Source: Guillardia theta CCMP2712 (Eukaryota > Cryptophyceae > Pyrenomonadales > Geminigeraceae). Taken from it: a stretch of 64,000 bases of DNA. The position numbers were made by a program, and so were the translations under genes. The stretch lies in the NCBI RefSeq assembly GCF_000315625.1, contig NW_005434498.1, forward strand, positions 27,944-91,943, read 5' to 3'. This document shows, piece by piece, positions 46,321 to 57,384 of this stretch (position 1 is the first letter of the stretch; each line of letters opens with the position of its first letter). The notes under the pieces were generated by a model. The model searched no databases. It worked only from the letters and a program-made list of their open reading frames with translations, and was not told the DNA's origin.

Positions 46321-49300
46321 ATGTCTGAGACTGCTGAGGACGTGTGGTTCAGGGAACGAGCAGAGCAGGTGATCCTCTTCTCCCTTCTCTCATGTTGTGG
46401 AGGTTGTGCGTGCTGGATTCGTGTGTTGCTGCTGAAGCTCGAGCTGGCGCTGCAAGCAGATGCTGGCTTGCATTATGCTGGTTGTGTCGTATGCTGGTAT
46501 TGCATGGTGTGCTTTCTTTGTTGCTTTGTTTTCCTGGTGATGTTGGTAGTAGTTTTGTATCACGTGACAGTTTTTTTCTTCGCTGGTTTCTTTCTAATCG
46601 AAATGCAGCTGCGGATGCAGAATGTTTTGTCGGCTCACTCTGGTAGGTTGTGTTTTAAACCATCAAGTGGTGTTGACATTCTTGCAAGCATGTTCAAGCA
46701 TCCTCGTTGCACACCTGAGTGCCTTTGCTCCATTGCACCAACCAGGTATCCTCCCTTCTTCTACGGCGTCATGGCTAATCTCAAGCTTAGCATCTCATGA
46801 GACCCAGCTGGTACCGAGCCAGGGAGCGTCGCCCTCATCGTCAGTGGCTGAGGAGACTCAGCAGGAGGTCAAGGTGCGGAGAAGGTACTAAGATCGTGTG
46901 TACTCCAATTCCCTTGAGCTGAAGTTTGCACGAAATAGTTCAAAGAAAGTGAGGAAAGGCCCTTGTGTCGACCGTGCATGCTCAAGATGCAGGTCAGTAT
47001 CTGATGCCCGCTATTGGGCGAGGTTGATGATATTTTTATGTGTTACTTTCTTGAACGTGAGGGTTGGCAAGCTTACCCAGTGCTCATAGGTTGAAGAAAG
47101 TGAGATGCAGCGGAGTTCGTCCATGCGTCGAATGTGTTCTTAAGGGAGCAGCGAACAATTGCGATGTCGGGTGCGATGAAGAAGAAACTTCATCTGACTA
47201 CAAAATTCATGTCTGTTCAACTTTATGTCTTCCTCTTTGTAACGAGCATGATGATCAGCGACCGCTAGCCACTTCTACAGTTTTGGACTTCTTAAAAGGT
47301 TGTTGAGATCGATCCTGGTTGTGTATGTAAGACTTTTGCCATTTGCAGATGTAGGCCTTGAAGCAGTCGAGAATGCCGCGAAAGCTCGAGGAAGAAATTC
47401 TGTAAAAGAGGAAGAGGAAGAGGGTTCACTCTCTAACGTTGAATCCTTCAGGTTGTCTTGCGACGGTCATGGGAGTTCGGCTTTAGTTATACGGAAATCA
47501 TTAGCGGTGACAAAAATGACGCCGGCTACAGCTCAGCTGATCTGATGCATGCAGCTTTCATCAACCTTCCTGATAGCATATGGGACGCGATTGACAAAGG
47601 GATTCATACGCTCCACAGGCAACTGAATGAACCTTGATACTCCTTTCTGCGATGCTGATGTGCAATCAGAGTTGCTCCGATGCTCAGACTCAAAGCTGCG
47701 CTTGAACACGATACGAGTTTGAATCCTCAAGGCTCTGTGAACCCGCCTAAAGCACTTCCGAACGCGAAAGTGGTTTCGATGCGAGACATCGAGAATGAAT
47801 GTTACAGTCCAGGTCGCTGACCCTTCTTCAACCCCCCGTCCCGCTATCCCCTATTCCTTGCTCCTCCCTCCCTCCCTCTCTCCCTCTCTCCCTCCCTCCC
47901 TCGTCAGTTGTTTACCGTAACGGGGAAGAGCAGAAGCGCTCCAGGAGAGATTCGGACACGGGCGTTACGTGAGCTACCGCTACGATCCAAAGACGTCATT
48001 CCGTCAGGTATTGAATACACTCATCTTTGCCTCCCTCCCTCCATCCATCCCTCATCCATGCCTCTCAGCTGAGATATGTTGTCAGAGCTTCATCGTGGGT
48101 CCAGAGGTGGGTTATGTCTTTGGCATCCATCCCGAGGAGATCGCCAGTCGCATTGGTAAGCTTTGAAAGATTGAAGCGAAACAATGATCGTATTTCAGGA
48201 TGCAGTGAAATGGGGCACTTGTTCAACGAGTTTGAATTTTTATGTTTGATGCTCGACCAGGTCACTTGAGCATCGTTCATGTGCAGATATCTTGACCACA
48301 TCCCCCCAGTTTTGCAACTGTCTACGACCAGTCTACAAGTGTTACTTCCGGATGAACAACGTGGTTTGTGTCCCCTCCCCCTTCCTGGCTGCCCCTGCCT
48401 CTCCAATCTCATTTCTTCCACCCAACCATGTGCAGAAGCAGGAAATCACTGATTTCTTCACCTTCTTTCTTCAGCACGGCTCCAAGCCTGTCGTAGTCCG
48501 TGCGACTGTGGAGCGGGACTGCGACTATGTGGGCTGCTCCTAAAATCGCCTTCCCATCTCATCCTTGCACTGCAGTTGGGGCGTGTGGTATGCATTCACT
48601 TCTTGTACGACACCGTCACGGAGGTACAAGTTTGTCTCAGTCGCCTGTCTCAGACGCTGATCGTTCGATTCACAGGAGGACTACAACCAAGACATCGCTG
48701 ACAACCCCGAGCTCGGGCGACCCTTCGCAGGTCTGAAGCTCCTGCTCTCATGCTTGCTCGGCTGAAGCGCTGGTTTCAGCGGCAGTGGGCGATCGACGAT
48801 CCTACAAGGAGCTGCAAGAAGGACACAAGCGTGAGATGCAGGTGAGGGGGAGCGTGTTGCCTTCATCTTGTTGCTTCCTCCTGTCTGACACTGTGCAGTT
48901 TCAAGGCAAGATCCTTTACATGCGCAAATCTCCGGTGGGAAGAAAGAAACTCGAAACTCTCGCCAAGGTCCTCATACTCCTCTCCTCTCTTTCATCTTGT
49001 TCTTCTGTTCACTTGTACGATCAGGAACTTCGGTATCGTTTCGCTCCCTTGGTCAAGGCTTGCGACAGCTGGCCCACTGAGCTGCATGAGCCGCTACGAT
49101 TGTTGGCGACAGACTGCGGTGAGAGTGGAGGATGGCGAGTTAGCGCAGCTCCTGACGTGGAATCAGACTCGAAGACGCAGGTTCACAATGAGGCGATGGC
49201 AGTGTTAAGGTATTGAGGAGGATCAAAGGGAAAGAGCAGGAGCTAATGCCTGCCTAGGTCCCTCAATGCCGCGTGTGGGCAGTTATGCATGGGGAGGTAT

Positions 49301-49452
49301 GGAGCTATTTGATAATGTGATGAAAGTGAGGCTTGAACAGCAACGGGCTGGTCCAGGAGGATGACTCTGCTTCGAGCCAGCATGACGCCGATGCCAGCTC
49401 AGTATCCGATGTGCCTTCTCCAGATCCCTTCGATTCGCACCTCCTCGTCTGA
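46321..49452 (+). CDS. Zn2Cys6 binuclear-cluster transcription factor
   Basis: Starts at ATG 46321 (MSETAEDVWFRERAEQ) and ends at TGA 49450-49452 after DPFDSHLLV. The DNA-binding domain is split over two exons (about 46943-46991 and 47091-47185). It reads ACSRCRLKKVRC, SGVRPCVEC, VLKGAANNC, with spacing C-x2-C-x6-C-x5-C-x2-C-x8-C, the exact Zn2Cys6 pattern, preceded by a basic stretch (SSKKVRKG). This class is typical of fungi and known in some protists. Downstream exons include an acidic patch (SVKEEEEEG, about 47400), a region with YVFGIHPEE (about 48110) that may be a PAS-like sensor fold, and a basic patch KILYMRKSPVGRKKL (about 48910). Several middle introns could not be placed. An acidic Ser/Asp-rich tail could be an activation domain. 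Confidence 0.8.
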
Positions 49453-49751
49453 CCAGTGTGATGATACTCCGTTGGGCTCTGTAAAACTCTTGTTGGAATG
49501 TAGTGAAGACCAAAGAAAATCAGCTTCACCCCTCTCTCCTCCCAAATCTTCCTTCTCCATCTCTTCCTTCCCCCTCCATCTCCTCCTCCTCCTCCTCCTC
49601 CTCGCTTCTCTCTTCCTCCCCGTCCTGCCCTCCCTCCTCCCTGCGAAACGCTGTGCAACACTGTTCTACTTCTATTGCCCCCACCCTACCCGATGGGGTC
49701 TCTGTTTTTAATTGTCTTTGCGGGGGGTAGGGGTGTCCCAGCCTTCTAGCC
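49453..49751. repeat. CTC/TCC-rich tract and C-rich motif
   Basis: 49540-49640 is a pyrimidine-rich run with a CTC trinucleotide repeat (about eight units at 49578-49602). 49676-49740 carries CCCCCACCCTACCC and GGGGGGTAGGGG in inverted order, the C-rich intergenic motif facing both ways. It lies between the transcription factor stop and the RMD1-like start and probably includes the promoter of the latter. Confidence 0.6.
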
Positions 49752-51632
49752 ATGGCTTCGGTGATACGTTGTAGCGGGGGTCGAGTTGTTCAGGCATACA
49801 TTTCATCGCCTTCCTCCTACTTCCATGCTAGCAGGCATCCCACCTCTTCCTTGCTGCATGCTAGCAGATCTCCTACTCCCTCTACGTTCCATTCGCTCTC
49901 CTCTCCCTGTGCTTCTTCGTTTCGGGGACAGAGGGCGTATAGCGGTTTTTTCCATGAGGGCGAGCATGGAAGGGGATGGCCCAAGAGGCAGAGAAGCGAG
50001 CAGGTCAGGAGATTTACAGACGGGAAAGCAGAAGAGACGGGAGGGGGGAGGGCGAAGCGTCCAGGCCTAACGGAGATGAGGATCTCCCACACTGAGATTC
50101 GGCACTCGAGGATGGACCTGGGGGAAGCGCAAGAGCAGCAAGGGAACCAACAAGTTTTTCAGCAGTACCGGGACGCAGAGATCTCCTCTCCTCAGCCCGG
50201 TTCCTCTGACGCTGCTTCCTGGGAGGAAGTCATTGAACGACCAGGGCCGGAGACGTTGATAGCACGACCTCGCGGTCCTCGGCAAACCATTCGAAGCTCT
50301 CTCTCAGCTCCCATCCCTCCTCCCGGCATGCTGGCGAACAGCAAGGGAAGTGCCTCTCAGCGCTGCGTCGCCTACTGCACAGCTGAGCAGTTCGATTGGG
50401 ACGGACTCTTGAAGGTTCTGCAGAAGTCGATGGTGAGCTCTTCGCGTAGCAAAGCTGCTGCTGCTGAAGCCTTTCCTTACCACCACTACACCCTCCTCCT
50501 CCTCCTCCTCCTCCAGATTTCAGCCTCTCCTCGTCCTTCTCACGAGCTGCTGCTGCAGGTTCCCTCGATCTACTTCTCGGAAGTGATTCACGTGAACTTG
50601 CAAGAATCAAAAGAAGCGAGTGAGGGCGACGTGTTCTTCTTCAAGGATGGCTCCCTCGTCTTCTGGGCCATTCCCTACGATCAGGTCTCAAATTCGCGGA
50701 CATCAGGGCTGCACCAATGACCTCCATGCAGGCGACCAAGATCTTGGATCTGATCGAGCCGTACCAGATCGGAGCATACCATCGTGAGGACATTCTCGAT
50801 TGCTACTCGGAAGTCATCGACTTCACCTACGGCAAACAGGTTGTCCTTGCAGCATCTGCTCTGAGCTCCCTCACCCGCTCCCTCAGGCTGGTTTGCTTCC
50901 CAGTGGCGAGCTTATCCTCTCTGTCGGACAGAACAACTGGGCTAAGGCACAGGTGGAGGCTGGACGCGATTGTGACGTGATCTGATCATGACAAAGATCC
51001 TGGAGAAAATCGCCTTCAGCCATGGGCTGCAACGGTCAGTAAAAGTCTCGGTAAGAGGAGGAGAGAGGGAGGCCGCCGTTGAGATCGCCTCCTGCAAGGT
51101 GATCGAGAGGATTTCTGAAGATTTGATCAAGTCCCTGAAGCATATCCCGGACATCCTGATGGAGAAGAGGGCCCTTAAGGTTTTTTTGCTCTGGCTCTCT
51201 GCGTCTCTTCTCAGCTTCTGCAGCTGGACAAGACGGCGGTGATGAAGATCATGGGACAGCTTCTCTCACTCAGAGGGTTGATCAATCTCCACCTTCCCCT
51301 CAGCGAAACCCCGGAGGTTGAACCTTGGACGTGCGACCCTCACGGCTGACGGGCCAACAGGCATACTGGGAGGAGCCATGGTTGGAGGACCTCTATTCCA
51401 AGATCTCACGCGAACTCGACCTTACGGGTAGGATTCGAACGTTGAATCGCAAGCTCGACTATGCGCATCAGGTGCGAGAAGAGCGGTTGTGAGAGTTGTT
51501 AACACAAGCCGGCAGGTCGTCGAGGTCTTGCGGACGGAACTGAGTGAGAGGCACAGCACAAGGCTGGAGAAAATCATCATCTTCCTCATTTCCATCGAAG
51601 TAGCCTTCGAGATGTTCCACTTCTTTGCATAA
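49752..51632 (+). CDS. RMD1/DUF155 family mitochondrial inner-membrane protein
   Basis: Family members (yeast Rmd1, human RMND1) are mitochondrial and support mitochondrial translation or membrane organisation. The first exon starts MASVIRCSGGRVVQAY and its roughly 100 Arg/Ser/His-rich residues fit a mitochondrial targeting sequence. Family motifs follow: CVAYCTAEQFDWDGLLKVL (about 50365-50425), EGDVFFFKDGSLVFWAI (about 50625-50675), ILSVGQNNWAKAQ (about 50915-50950), EKIAFSHGLQRSVKVS (about 51000-51050), LINLHLPLSETPE, YWEEPWLEDLYSKIS (about 51365-51410) and the C-terminal hydrophobic anchor TRLEKIIIFLISIEVAFEMF before TAA 51630-51632. There are several short introns. The intron after 50432 could end at either of two acceptors (about 50516 or 50560); both keep the frame. 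Confidence 0.88.
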
Positions 51633-51984
51633 CAATGGAAGCTTCACTTCTTGCATCTTGTACCGTTAAGAGTTTACATAATGTACAACTTGGTAGGTAA
51701 TGGTGAAGGAGCTCATTTCCCTCCCTGTCGCCTCCTCTCCGCTGCCGCAAGCATTCTCCTCCTCCTCTCTTCATCCGTATCTTGACATCCTTTGCGTCAT
51801 ACCACTCGCCACTTATGGCCCAATCTCACCTGCGACTGGAGGACCGAACGTCGATCCCAGTCGGCTTCCTCGCCCGATGAACGCTCTAGTTCTCTCCTCC
51901 TCCTGTGCTACGGGGCTGATGTTCCGAGCTCCCTCCCCTTCCTTCGGGGGCAACTGCTCTCGGTCGGGATCTGATGTTGAAACG
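51633..51984. other. Gap or 3' exon of the ubiquitin-like gene
   Basis: On the - strand a polar frame (SDPDREQLPPKEGEGARNIS, about 51870-51980) could be a further exon of the ubiquitin-like gene to the right. I could not fix a splice junction. Otherwise it holds the 3' UTR of the RMD1-like gene. Confidence 0.3.
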
Positions 51985-52494
51985 TCAGTAATGGAGGACA
52001 GCAGGAGGGGAGAAGGGGCGGGGGGGCTGGGGGATGGGGGGATGGTGGGGAGCACTTGAAGGCGCTTGTGAGTCGATTGTGATGGTCTTGGATCCTTCTC
52101 TTCGCTCCCGCATCATCATGCTGGCAGGAGAGCGTAAGGACAGTCGGTTGAAACATCCCCAGCTGCACCTCTGCTGTGACTCTCGGATCCCGCTGAGCTC
52201 CTCCGTCAAATCTGTGCGGAAGAGAAGGAGAGCATCGTGCGACCCCTCATCGCAAAACCCGAGCGCCTGGAGCTTCTGATCGTCTTCCAGGATCGTCCCT
52301 CCCACCGTGCGGATGCTCATGCAGTCTCGTGACCATCCTTCCTGGTCCTCGATGGCAAATTTGAGCGCCTTAATCGTGGCATCGGGCTTGAGATGGAGGT
52401 GAAGCATCCTCCCATCGAGAGTTGCGATCTTGATGAATGAATGAGTTACAACGATCCCAACCACCTCGCTTCCGTCCCTCCTCTCTGGCACCAT
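51985..52494 (-). CDS. Ubiquitin-like domain protein
   Basis: Starts at ATG 52494 (MVPERRDGSEV). Residues about 20-95 have a ubiquitin-like pattern: two beta strands (FIKIATLDGRMLHLHLK), the central helix TIKALKFAIEDQEG, a strand with RTVGGTILEDDQKLQALGF and a final strand HDALLLFR. It keeps the G-G-xxL-D hairpin spacing of ubiquitin but has no C-terminal di-glycine, so it is an adaptor-type UBL rather than a conjugated modifier. After about residue 100 the frame becomes Ser/Pro-rich and may be intron read-through. It is tail-to-tail with the RMD1-like gene. Which UBL subfamily is not clear. Confidence 0.65.
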   Translation of the reverse strand: MVPERRDGSEVVGIVVTHSFIKIATLDGRMLHLHLKPDATIKALKFAIEDQEGWSRDCMSIRTVGGTILEDDQKLQALGFCDEGSHDALLLFRTDLTEELSGIRESQQRCSWGCFNRLSLRSPASMMMRERREGSKTITIDSQAPSSAPHHPPIPQPPRPFSPPAVLHY

Positions 52495-53010
52495 TACCAG
52501 CTCCCTTCAGCTCCTCCTTCTCAATATCCACTTCCTTGCATGTCTAATTTCCTCTCCTCCCTCCTCCCTCCTCTCCATTACCTTGCCTTCTATCATCTTC
52601 TTCATGCTCCACCCCCTCGCCATTTTCGCTTCCAAATGTTTGTCGGTGAACACCTTGACCAGCATTGTATTATACCCACCCCTCCCCTTTGCTCACAAGA
52701 CCACCCCATCAAAGCAAAGGAAGTACCCCCGAAAACCAACTCGTATGCTCTATTAGGTACCCACCCTGTGTTCCTACAGGATCCCCCAAACCCCCTCCGA
52801 CCATTTCGTCATGCCGCGTCACTGACGCTTGTCCCGCGTCCTCGTTCACCTCCTCATTGCCATCCTCCTCTGCTTCCTCTTTCCCGTCGTTCTCCTTACT
52901 TGTACTTTCATTATCTCACGTCCACCCGCCCCTCTGCTCCTCTGCCTTCACTTGCTGGGCTACCGACGCAATCTTGGCACCTTGACATCGCTGGGTAGCT
53001 GTCCGTGACC
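52495..53010. other. C/T-rich intergenic region
   Basis: The + strand is strongly pyrimidine-rich (CTCCTCCCTCC, CACCCCTCCCC, GTACCCACCC) and all three + frames stay open for long distances, giving false ORFs. It carries the C-rich motif at 52660-52810. It sits between two divergent genes and should hold both promoters. Confidence 0.6.
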
Positions 53011-54696
53011 ATGAATAACCTCGCTGGTGCTATTGGCGACCTGCTGGGGTCAAACCAGCGAGATGACGAAGACGAAGACATCAACACGCCTCTGAAACCC
53101 TCCAAGCATGGCTCTAGACGCACCAAAACCAGATCTGGTCGCTCGTCCACAACCTGTCTCACGGTATTCCTCTTCCATAACGGTGGCGAGCTGTCAGTGA
53201 CGAACAATACAGATCAGCTTGATCGCCTTCGCAGCCGCCTTCATCCTTTGCTTGATCTTCTTGGCCACGTCCACAATTTCTGAGGGTGCCTGGTTCAGCC
53301 ATTGGGGCTTTGGGGACACATCAGCGGTCCGAACAAATCGTCACATTCAAGTAAGGTAGAGGCGACAGACAGAGCAGCCTGATCTTGCTGAGCAGAATCA
53401 TGATTGGAAGAGGACAGCAGGAGCCGATAGGATGGACACATCGGTGGGGCAAACCCTTGTTCAAGTAAATCAGAGCTGATTTGGAGGCGCAGGGATTGGA
53501 GAAGAAGATCCAGCACCTTGAGCGGTCAGGCTCTCTTCTGTTGAGCTGCTTGGGCGCTCACTGACAGCAACCAAGAGAACTGCAAGCAGCCAATAGAGGC
53601 CGACGGGCTGCTCAACCCCGTGCGGCAGCGCCACATAAGACCAAGAAAGTTGACCCGTGGGGGCACGAAGATTACGTGGATGAAGTTGGTGCTGAGTTCC
53701 GTTCCAACCGATTTCCTGAACTCGATGAGTACAGGTCGAGAAGAAGGAGAAGGCAGAAGAAGACAGCATCAAGTGAGTTTGGAGGATCTGCTTGTATCCA
53801 TTACTCTCTCATGCTCTCGCCACAAGTCGCAAGTTGTCAAAGGAAGACAAAGACTCTCTACACCTCGACACGGAGGTTGAAGTTGCTCGAGCAGCAGGCT
53901 ATTACGATTTGAAACGTTGACAGGGGTTGGACAAGAAGCACAGGAATCTTTTGCGAGCAGAGAAAAAGGCGATCGGTTATCTCATGCCCCGCACGGTTTC
54001 TGAAAGTGACAAACTTTGCTAGACATGCAAAACGCGTATGCTCGGAAAGCTGCAGCTAAAGATTACAGCAGACGGTTAGCGACGATGTCTTCGTGCCCTG
54101 CTATTGTAAGCACTCAAACAGGCAGAAGGAAATCGACGAGATAATGCCCTCCGACATCGACTGTTGACTTCCCTCTCCCTAATGTTGGTGCTGATGTCGA
54201 CACAGGCCCGGGCCCCAATTGTCTCACTGCTGGGCAACAGAAGTTGAGTCCTAGGAAATACAAGTTGATTCACAAGTTGGAAGCCTTGCGAGGCAGTCGT
54301 CCTGCTCTGACTGTGACGATCGCAGGCATCCGCCATGGCACAAGAAGTATCCCAGTGAATTTGACAACGTGCTCAAGCCCAGTGACTGGGTAAAGGTAAA
54401 AGTGTGTCAAGTCGTCAGTTGAGAACCATTCACGAGCTGCGTAAAGGTCTCAGGAAGGTCCGATTACGCCAGGCAGAAGGCTGAGGTGGATAGCATGTTT
54501 GCGCCAGAGGTAAGTGGAAGCCCTTGAGCCTTGAGAAGCTGAGATGCCTCAAAGGCTAAAACCGACGGAAAAGGGGAAGCGAAATCAAGCTGACAGATAG
54601 AGAGCAGTAAAGCTTAAGAAAGGCATGCTGTTTATCAACAACTTGTTGGCTTGGAAAGAAGCCAACATATTTACATCGTCGAAAACCCAAAGATAA
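53011..54696 (+). CDS. Hypothetical multi-exon basic protein
   Basis: Starts at ATG 53011 (MNNLAGAIGDLLGSNQ) and ends at TAA 54694-54696 after FTSSKTQR. Visible exons encode a Lys/Arg-rich chain: KKVDPWGHEDYVDEVGAEFR (about 53646-53700), EYRSRRRRRQKKTASS (about 53730-53775), RKLSKEDKDSLHLDTEVEVA (about 53827-53890), GLDKKHRNLLRAEKKAIGYL, SPRKYKLIHKLEALR (about 54250-54295), HPPWHKKYPSEFDNVLKPSD (about 54325-54385) and SGRSDYARQKAEVDSMF (about 54450-54500). The final exon begins KGMLFINNLLAWKE. Intron edges in the first 500 bp are uncertain. I do not recognise the family. The strongly basic, mostly helical character would suit an RNA- or DNA-binding or organelle ribosome-associated protein, but this is a guess. 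Confidence 0.55.
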
Positions 54697-54890
54697 GCAA
54701 GTCACACACGTGCCTCCCGGCAACACTCATCAGGGAAGCGAGAACGAAATAGAGGCATCAATGCTGCCTATGTAGATGATTTCACATCATTCTTCTTGTG
54801 GATGGCTACTCGGATGGCGCCTGTTGAAAGCATCAGACAGAAAGGCGTACACTCTAAAGCTCGCGATGCCTATCCAATCTTGTTTGGTCT

Positions 54891-55347
54891 TCAATTGATC
54901 GGCTCGCAGAAAAAGCTGGTGGCAGGAGTCAGCAACAATTCAGCCTGTCTTCGTATGGGACAGTAACCTTATCAGAAACCTGGAAAACCAAAGGATGCTC
55001 CGACTCCAACACTTCCTGAATCATGGATGTTTGGAGGTCCACTTTTTGCAATTCCGCCATGTTCTCGCTCTAACGCACCTCAGCGTGAGGAATTAAATTT
55101 TTAGTCATCTTGATGCTTACCGTTCCCATCCACATATCTCCCGTATCATTGATAGCAAAAAATTTCTACACACCCACGTTTAGAGTTTCTTTCTGATCAA
55201 AATCGAGAAAACAACCTTGGTCCACCCATTCTTGCCTGAAACATGTTGGCAGCAGTCCATCCAACCGAAGAGGACGTAATCTTCTTCTAGAAGTTCATCC
55301 GGCAGTTTGCTCTTGGCACTCGAAGGATTCGACCAAGCCTGATCCAT
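54891..55347 (-). CDS. Small hypothetical acidic protein
   Basis: ATG at 55347 (MDQAWSNPSSAKSKLPDELL) opens an exon encoding EEDYVLFGWMDCCQHVSGKNG. Later exons add KFFAINDTGDMWMGT (about 55115-55165), ENMAELQKVDLQTSMIQEVL (about 55030-55070) and AELLLTPATSFFCEPIN before TGA at 54893-54891. Short GT-AG introns separate them, though the first two joints are not fully resolved. I do not recognise it. The protein is about 110-130 residues. It converges with the basic hypothetical gene, about 190 bp apart. A longer 5' extension from 55609 is possible but out of frame. Confidence 0.5.
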
Positions 55348-56270
55348 AGATATGAGTCAGATACAGCAAGAGCAAGAGGAAGCGATTTGATTCTTTTGAT
55401 TGCAAGCTGAAAAAAGGGCAACGACGATTACGACAGAACATTTTTACCCGCTTCAGTAGTTCTCCTCGAATCCCGCGCTTGTACCCGTTCAAGCTCTTTG
55501 ATCCATGTTTATTCCCATCCCCATCAAAGAGAGCATGATGATCGGAAGACTTTCTGCTTCTATCTGTGTTCAACCCCCCAATGTGTGGATCAGTTGTGAT
55601 CTGATTCATCGTCGAGTCTGGTGAGACCTTTGACTTACTTCGTTGAAAGGAAAACCTTGAGACATAATCAGTGCCTCATCTTGTCAACAGTACATGCACA
55701 AGAGATATGGGCGTGTACAAGGCAGTCACAGACTTGTGTGAATGAACAAGACATCTTCGTATATTCATCACAGACTTGTGTGATTGAACAAAACGTTTGT
55801 ATATTCAAATGCACAGCACAAGGAGGAAGCGGGAGGAGGACGAAGATACAGATAGGATGGAGGCGCCAGGCTGCACGACAGAAAGGCGCATTACGTCGCC
55901 ACTGTACACTGGAAATGAGGGATACGAGTAGGTCCGTGGCCCCGTAAAATAGATAAAATACTACTGGTAGAAAACTATAAATATATTTGACTTCATGTAT
56001 TACATATTGTACATGGTAACATACATGTAATATTAGAAAATATTTAAAGACATGATTATACCACGAAAAGAGATGCCTGCCAGTTGCAAGTCTAAAATTC
56101 AGTACAGATCAAAGACGTACTGATAAACAAAGATTGTACCAGTACCAAGAAATATTATTCTATGTGGTACCATGAAATGAGGAAAACCACTAATATAAAC
56201 AATGTGTCCTGCCGTAAAACTACCGGGAGATGCGTGCAATCAGTTTTCATAGTTTATAAATAAATATTTA
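55348..56270. other. Intergenic; AT-rich right half
   Basis: 55650-55800 contains a short repeat: ACAGACTTGTGTGAATGAACA and ACAGACTTGTGTGATTGAACA, about 49 bp apart, each followed by AACG/GACATCTTCGTATATTCA-like sequence. 55950-56270 is AT-rich with many TATTA and AAATA runs. No coding region can be supported. Confidence 0.5.
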
Positions 56271-56900
56271 ACCGGCCGTGACTAGACCACCGGACTCCGA
56301 GTCCGGGAGGGCAAGTGGCAATGCGGCCGGGCCCGGGCCCGGCCCCGCCGGCCTGAGGCTCGCCGACGGTGGCCCACGGTGACTAGTGACTCGGACCGAG
56401 GCTCGGAGCGCGGCACTGCAGCCTCAGTCACTGAGTGGGGGCTTTCCTAGCCGCCCGGCCCGGCCGTCTTGCTAAGGTCGAGTCTCAGGCATGTCTGGAC
56501 TCCGGCGGCGGGATGCTTGGGTTTCACCGTCATCCCAGCCGCCGCATACAGTCTGTGATGCTCCGTCACACCGTGGCTGCGACGTCATCGCCGCTGCCGC
56601 TGTCACTGCAGTGCATTGCGGCAGTCACGGCCCGGGGCGCGGCGGCCCGGGCCCGGGGCCCGGCGGTGACGGCCGCGCCCAGCATGGCCCGCGGCGGAGC
56701 GGCGGTGCTCTCCGAGCGCCGGTCCGCCGGATTGATCGGACTCAGGGCCGTGCTGACGGTGACTTGACTCCAGCCGAAGTCCGCCGGGCCGGGCCGGGGC
56801 GGCGCGTCTCGCCGCAGTCGGGCCGGGCCGGCGGCCCGCCGGGGCCGGGCCGGGCCACTGCCGCTGAGGCCCTGCAGTAGGCAGGGCAGCAACAGGCAGG
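56271..56900. repeat. Inverted, GC-expanded copy of the 20-22 kb repeat (copy D)
   Basis: Read on the - strand, blocks of copies A and B appear in order: the match to GGCTAGGAAGGCC near 56445-56455, GACCTTAGCAAGACGGC near 56463-56478, CATCCAGACAT near 56490-56515, GTGAAACCCAAGCAT near 56513-56527 and AGACTGTATGC near 56545-56556. Between them lie extra GC-rich bits such as CCGCCCGGCCCGG and CTCCGGCGGCGG. 56610-56870 is almost wholly G and C with CCCGGGCC palindromes. Long open frames here reflect composition only. Confidence 0.75.
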
Positions 56901-57384
56901 GGGTCGGCCTCCTATGTGAAATGGAGTCTTTTTGCTCTTTTAGTTGCAACCCCACCACCCCTACAGTCTCTGCCAACCAATCACCTAGTATCACCCCCTA
57001 CTAGCTCCCTTTACACCCCTCGTTGTCCGGAGGGTAGGGTACTTTTCACCCCCACCCCCTGCCCCATATCTTGCACATCTCTTTCGTACCTACACCCTGC
57101 CTCCACTATTGCCGCTGACATCACCCCTACCCTCTTACCCTGTTGCGTCCTCCCAATCTCCTTTAAAACCTCGTTTCTTCCCTTCGCACTTCCAACCCAC
57201 GTCTTCGCTTCTTCTGACTTTCCCCCCTCCCCTGGTCCTCAACTTCTCTTCTCGGTCTCGCTCTGATTTCCTTCTCCTCGGCTTTGTTTCTCTTACTCAT
57301 TCCTGGCCTTCTTTGCTGCTCTTTTCACATCTCAGGTACCTTATTGCTCTCAAGCAATCTCCTCGTTATTGAATCAAAGCAAAT
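56901..57384. promoter_or_regulatory. C-rich promoter region of the plastid-protein gene
   Basis: It carries CACCCCCTACTAG, ACACCCCTCG, GGAGGGTAGGGTAC, CACCCCCACCCCC and CACCCCTACCC at 56950-57140, then pyrimidine-rich sequence (CTTCTC, CTCGGC) to the ATG. No strong TATA box is seen. As inference, it acts as promoter and 5' UTR of the gene at 57385. Confidence 0.4.

Noticed and set aside
52441..52998. 185-codon Pro/His/Leu-rich + strand frame
   Set aside because: C/T-rich intergenic composition keeps all + frames open; no domain, and the neighbouring real genes start on either side.
56435..56994. GC-rich open frames on both strands
   Set aside because: Sequence is the GC-expanded repeat copy D; frames are open only because stop codons are rare in G/C runs.
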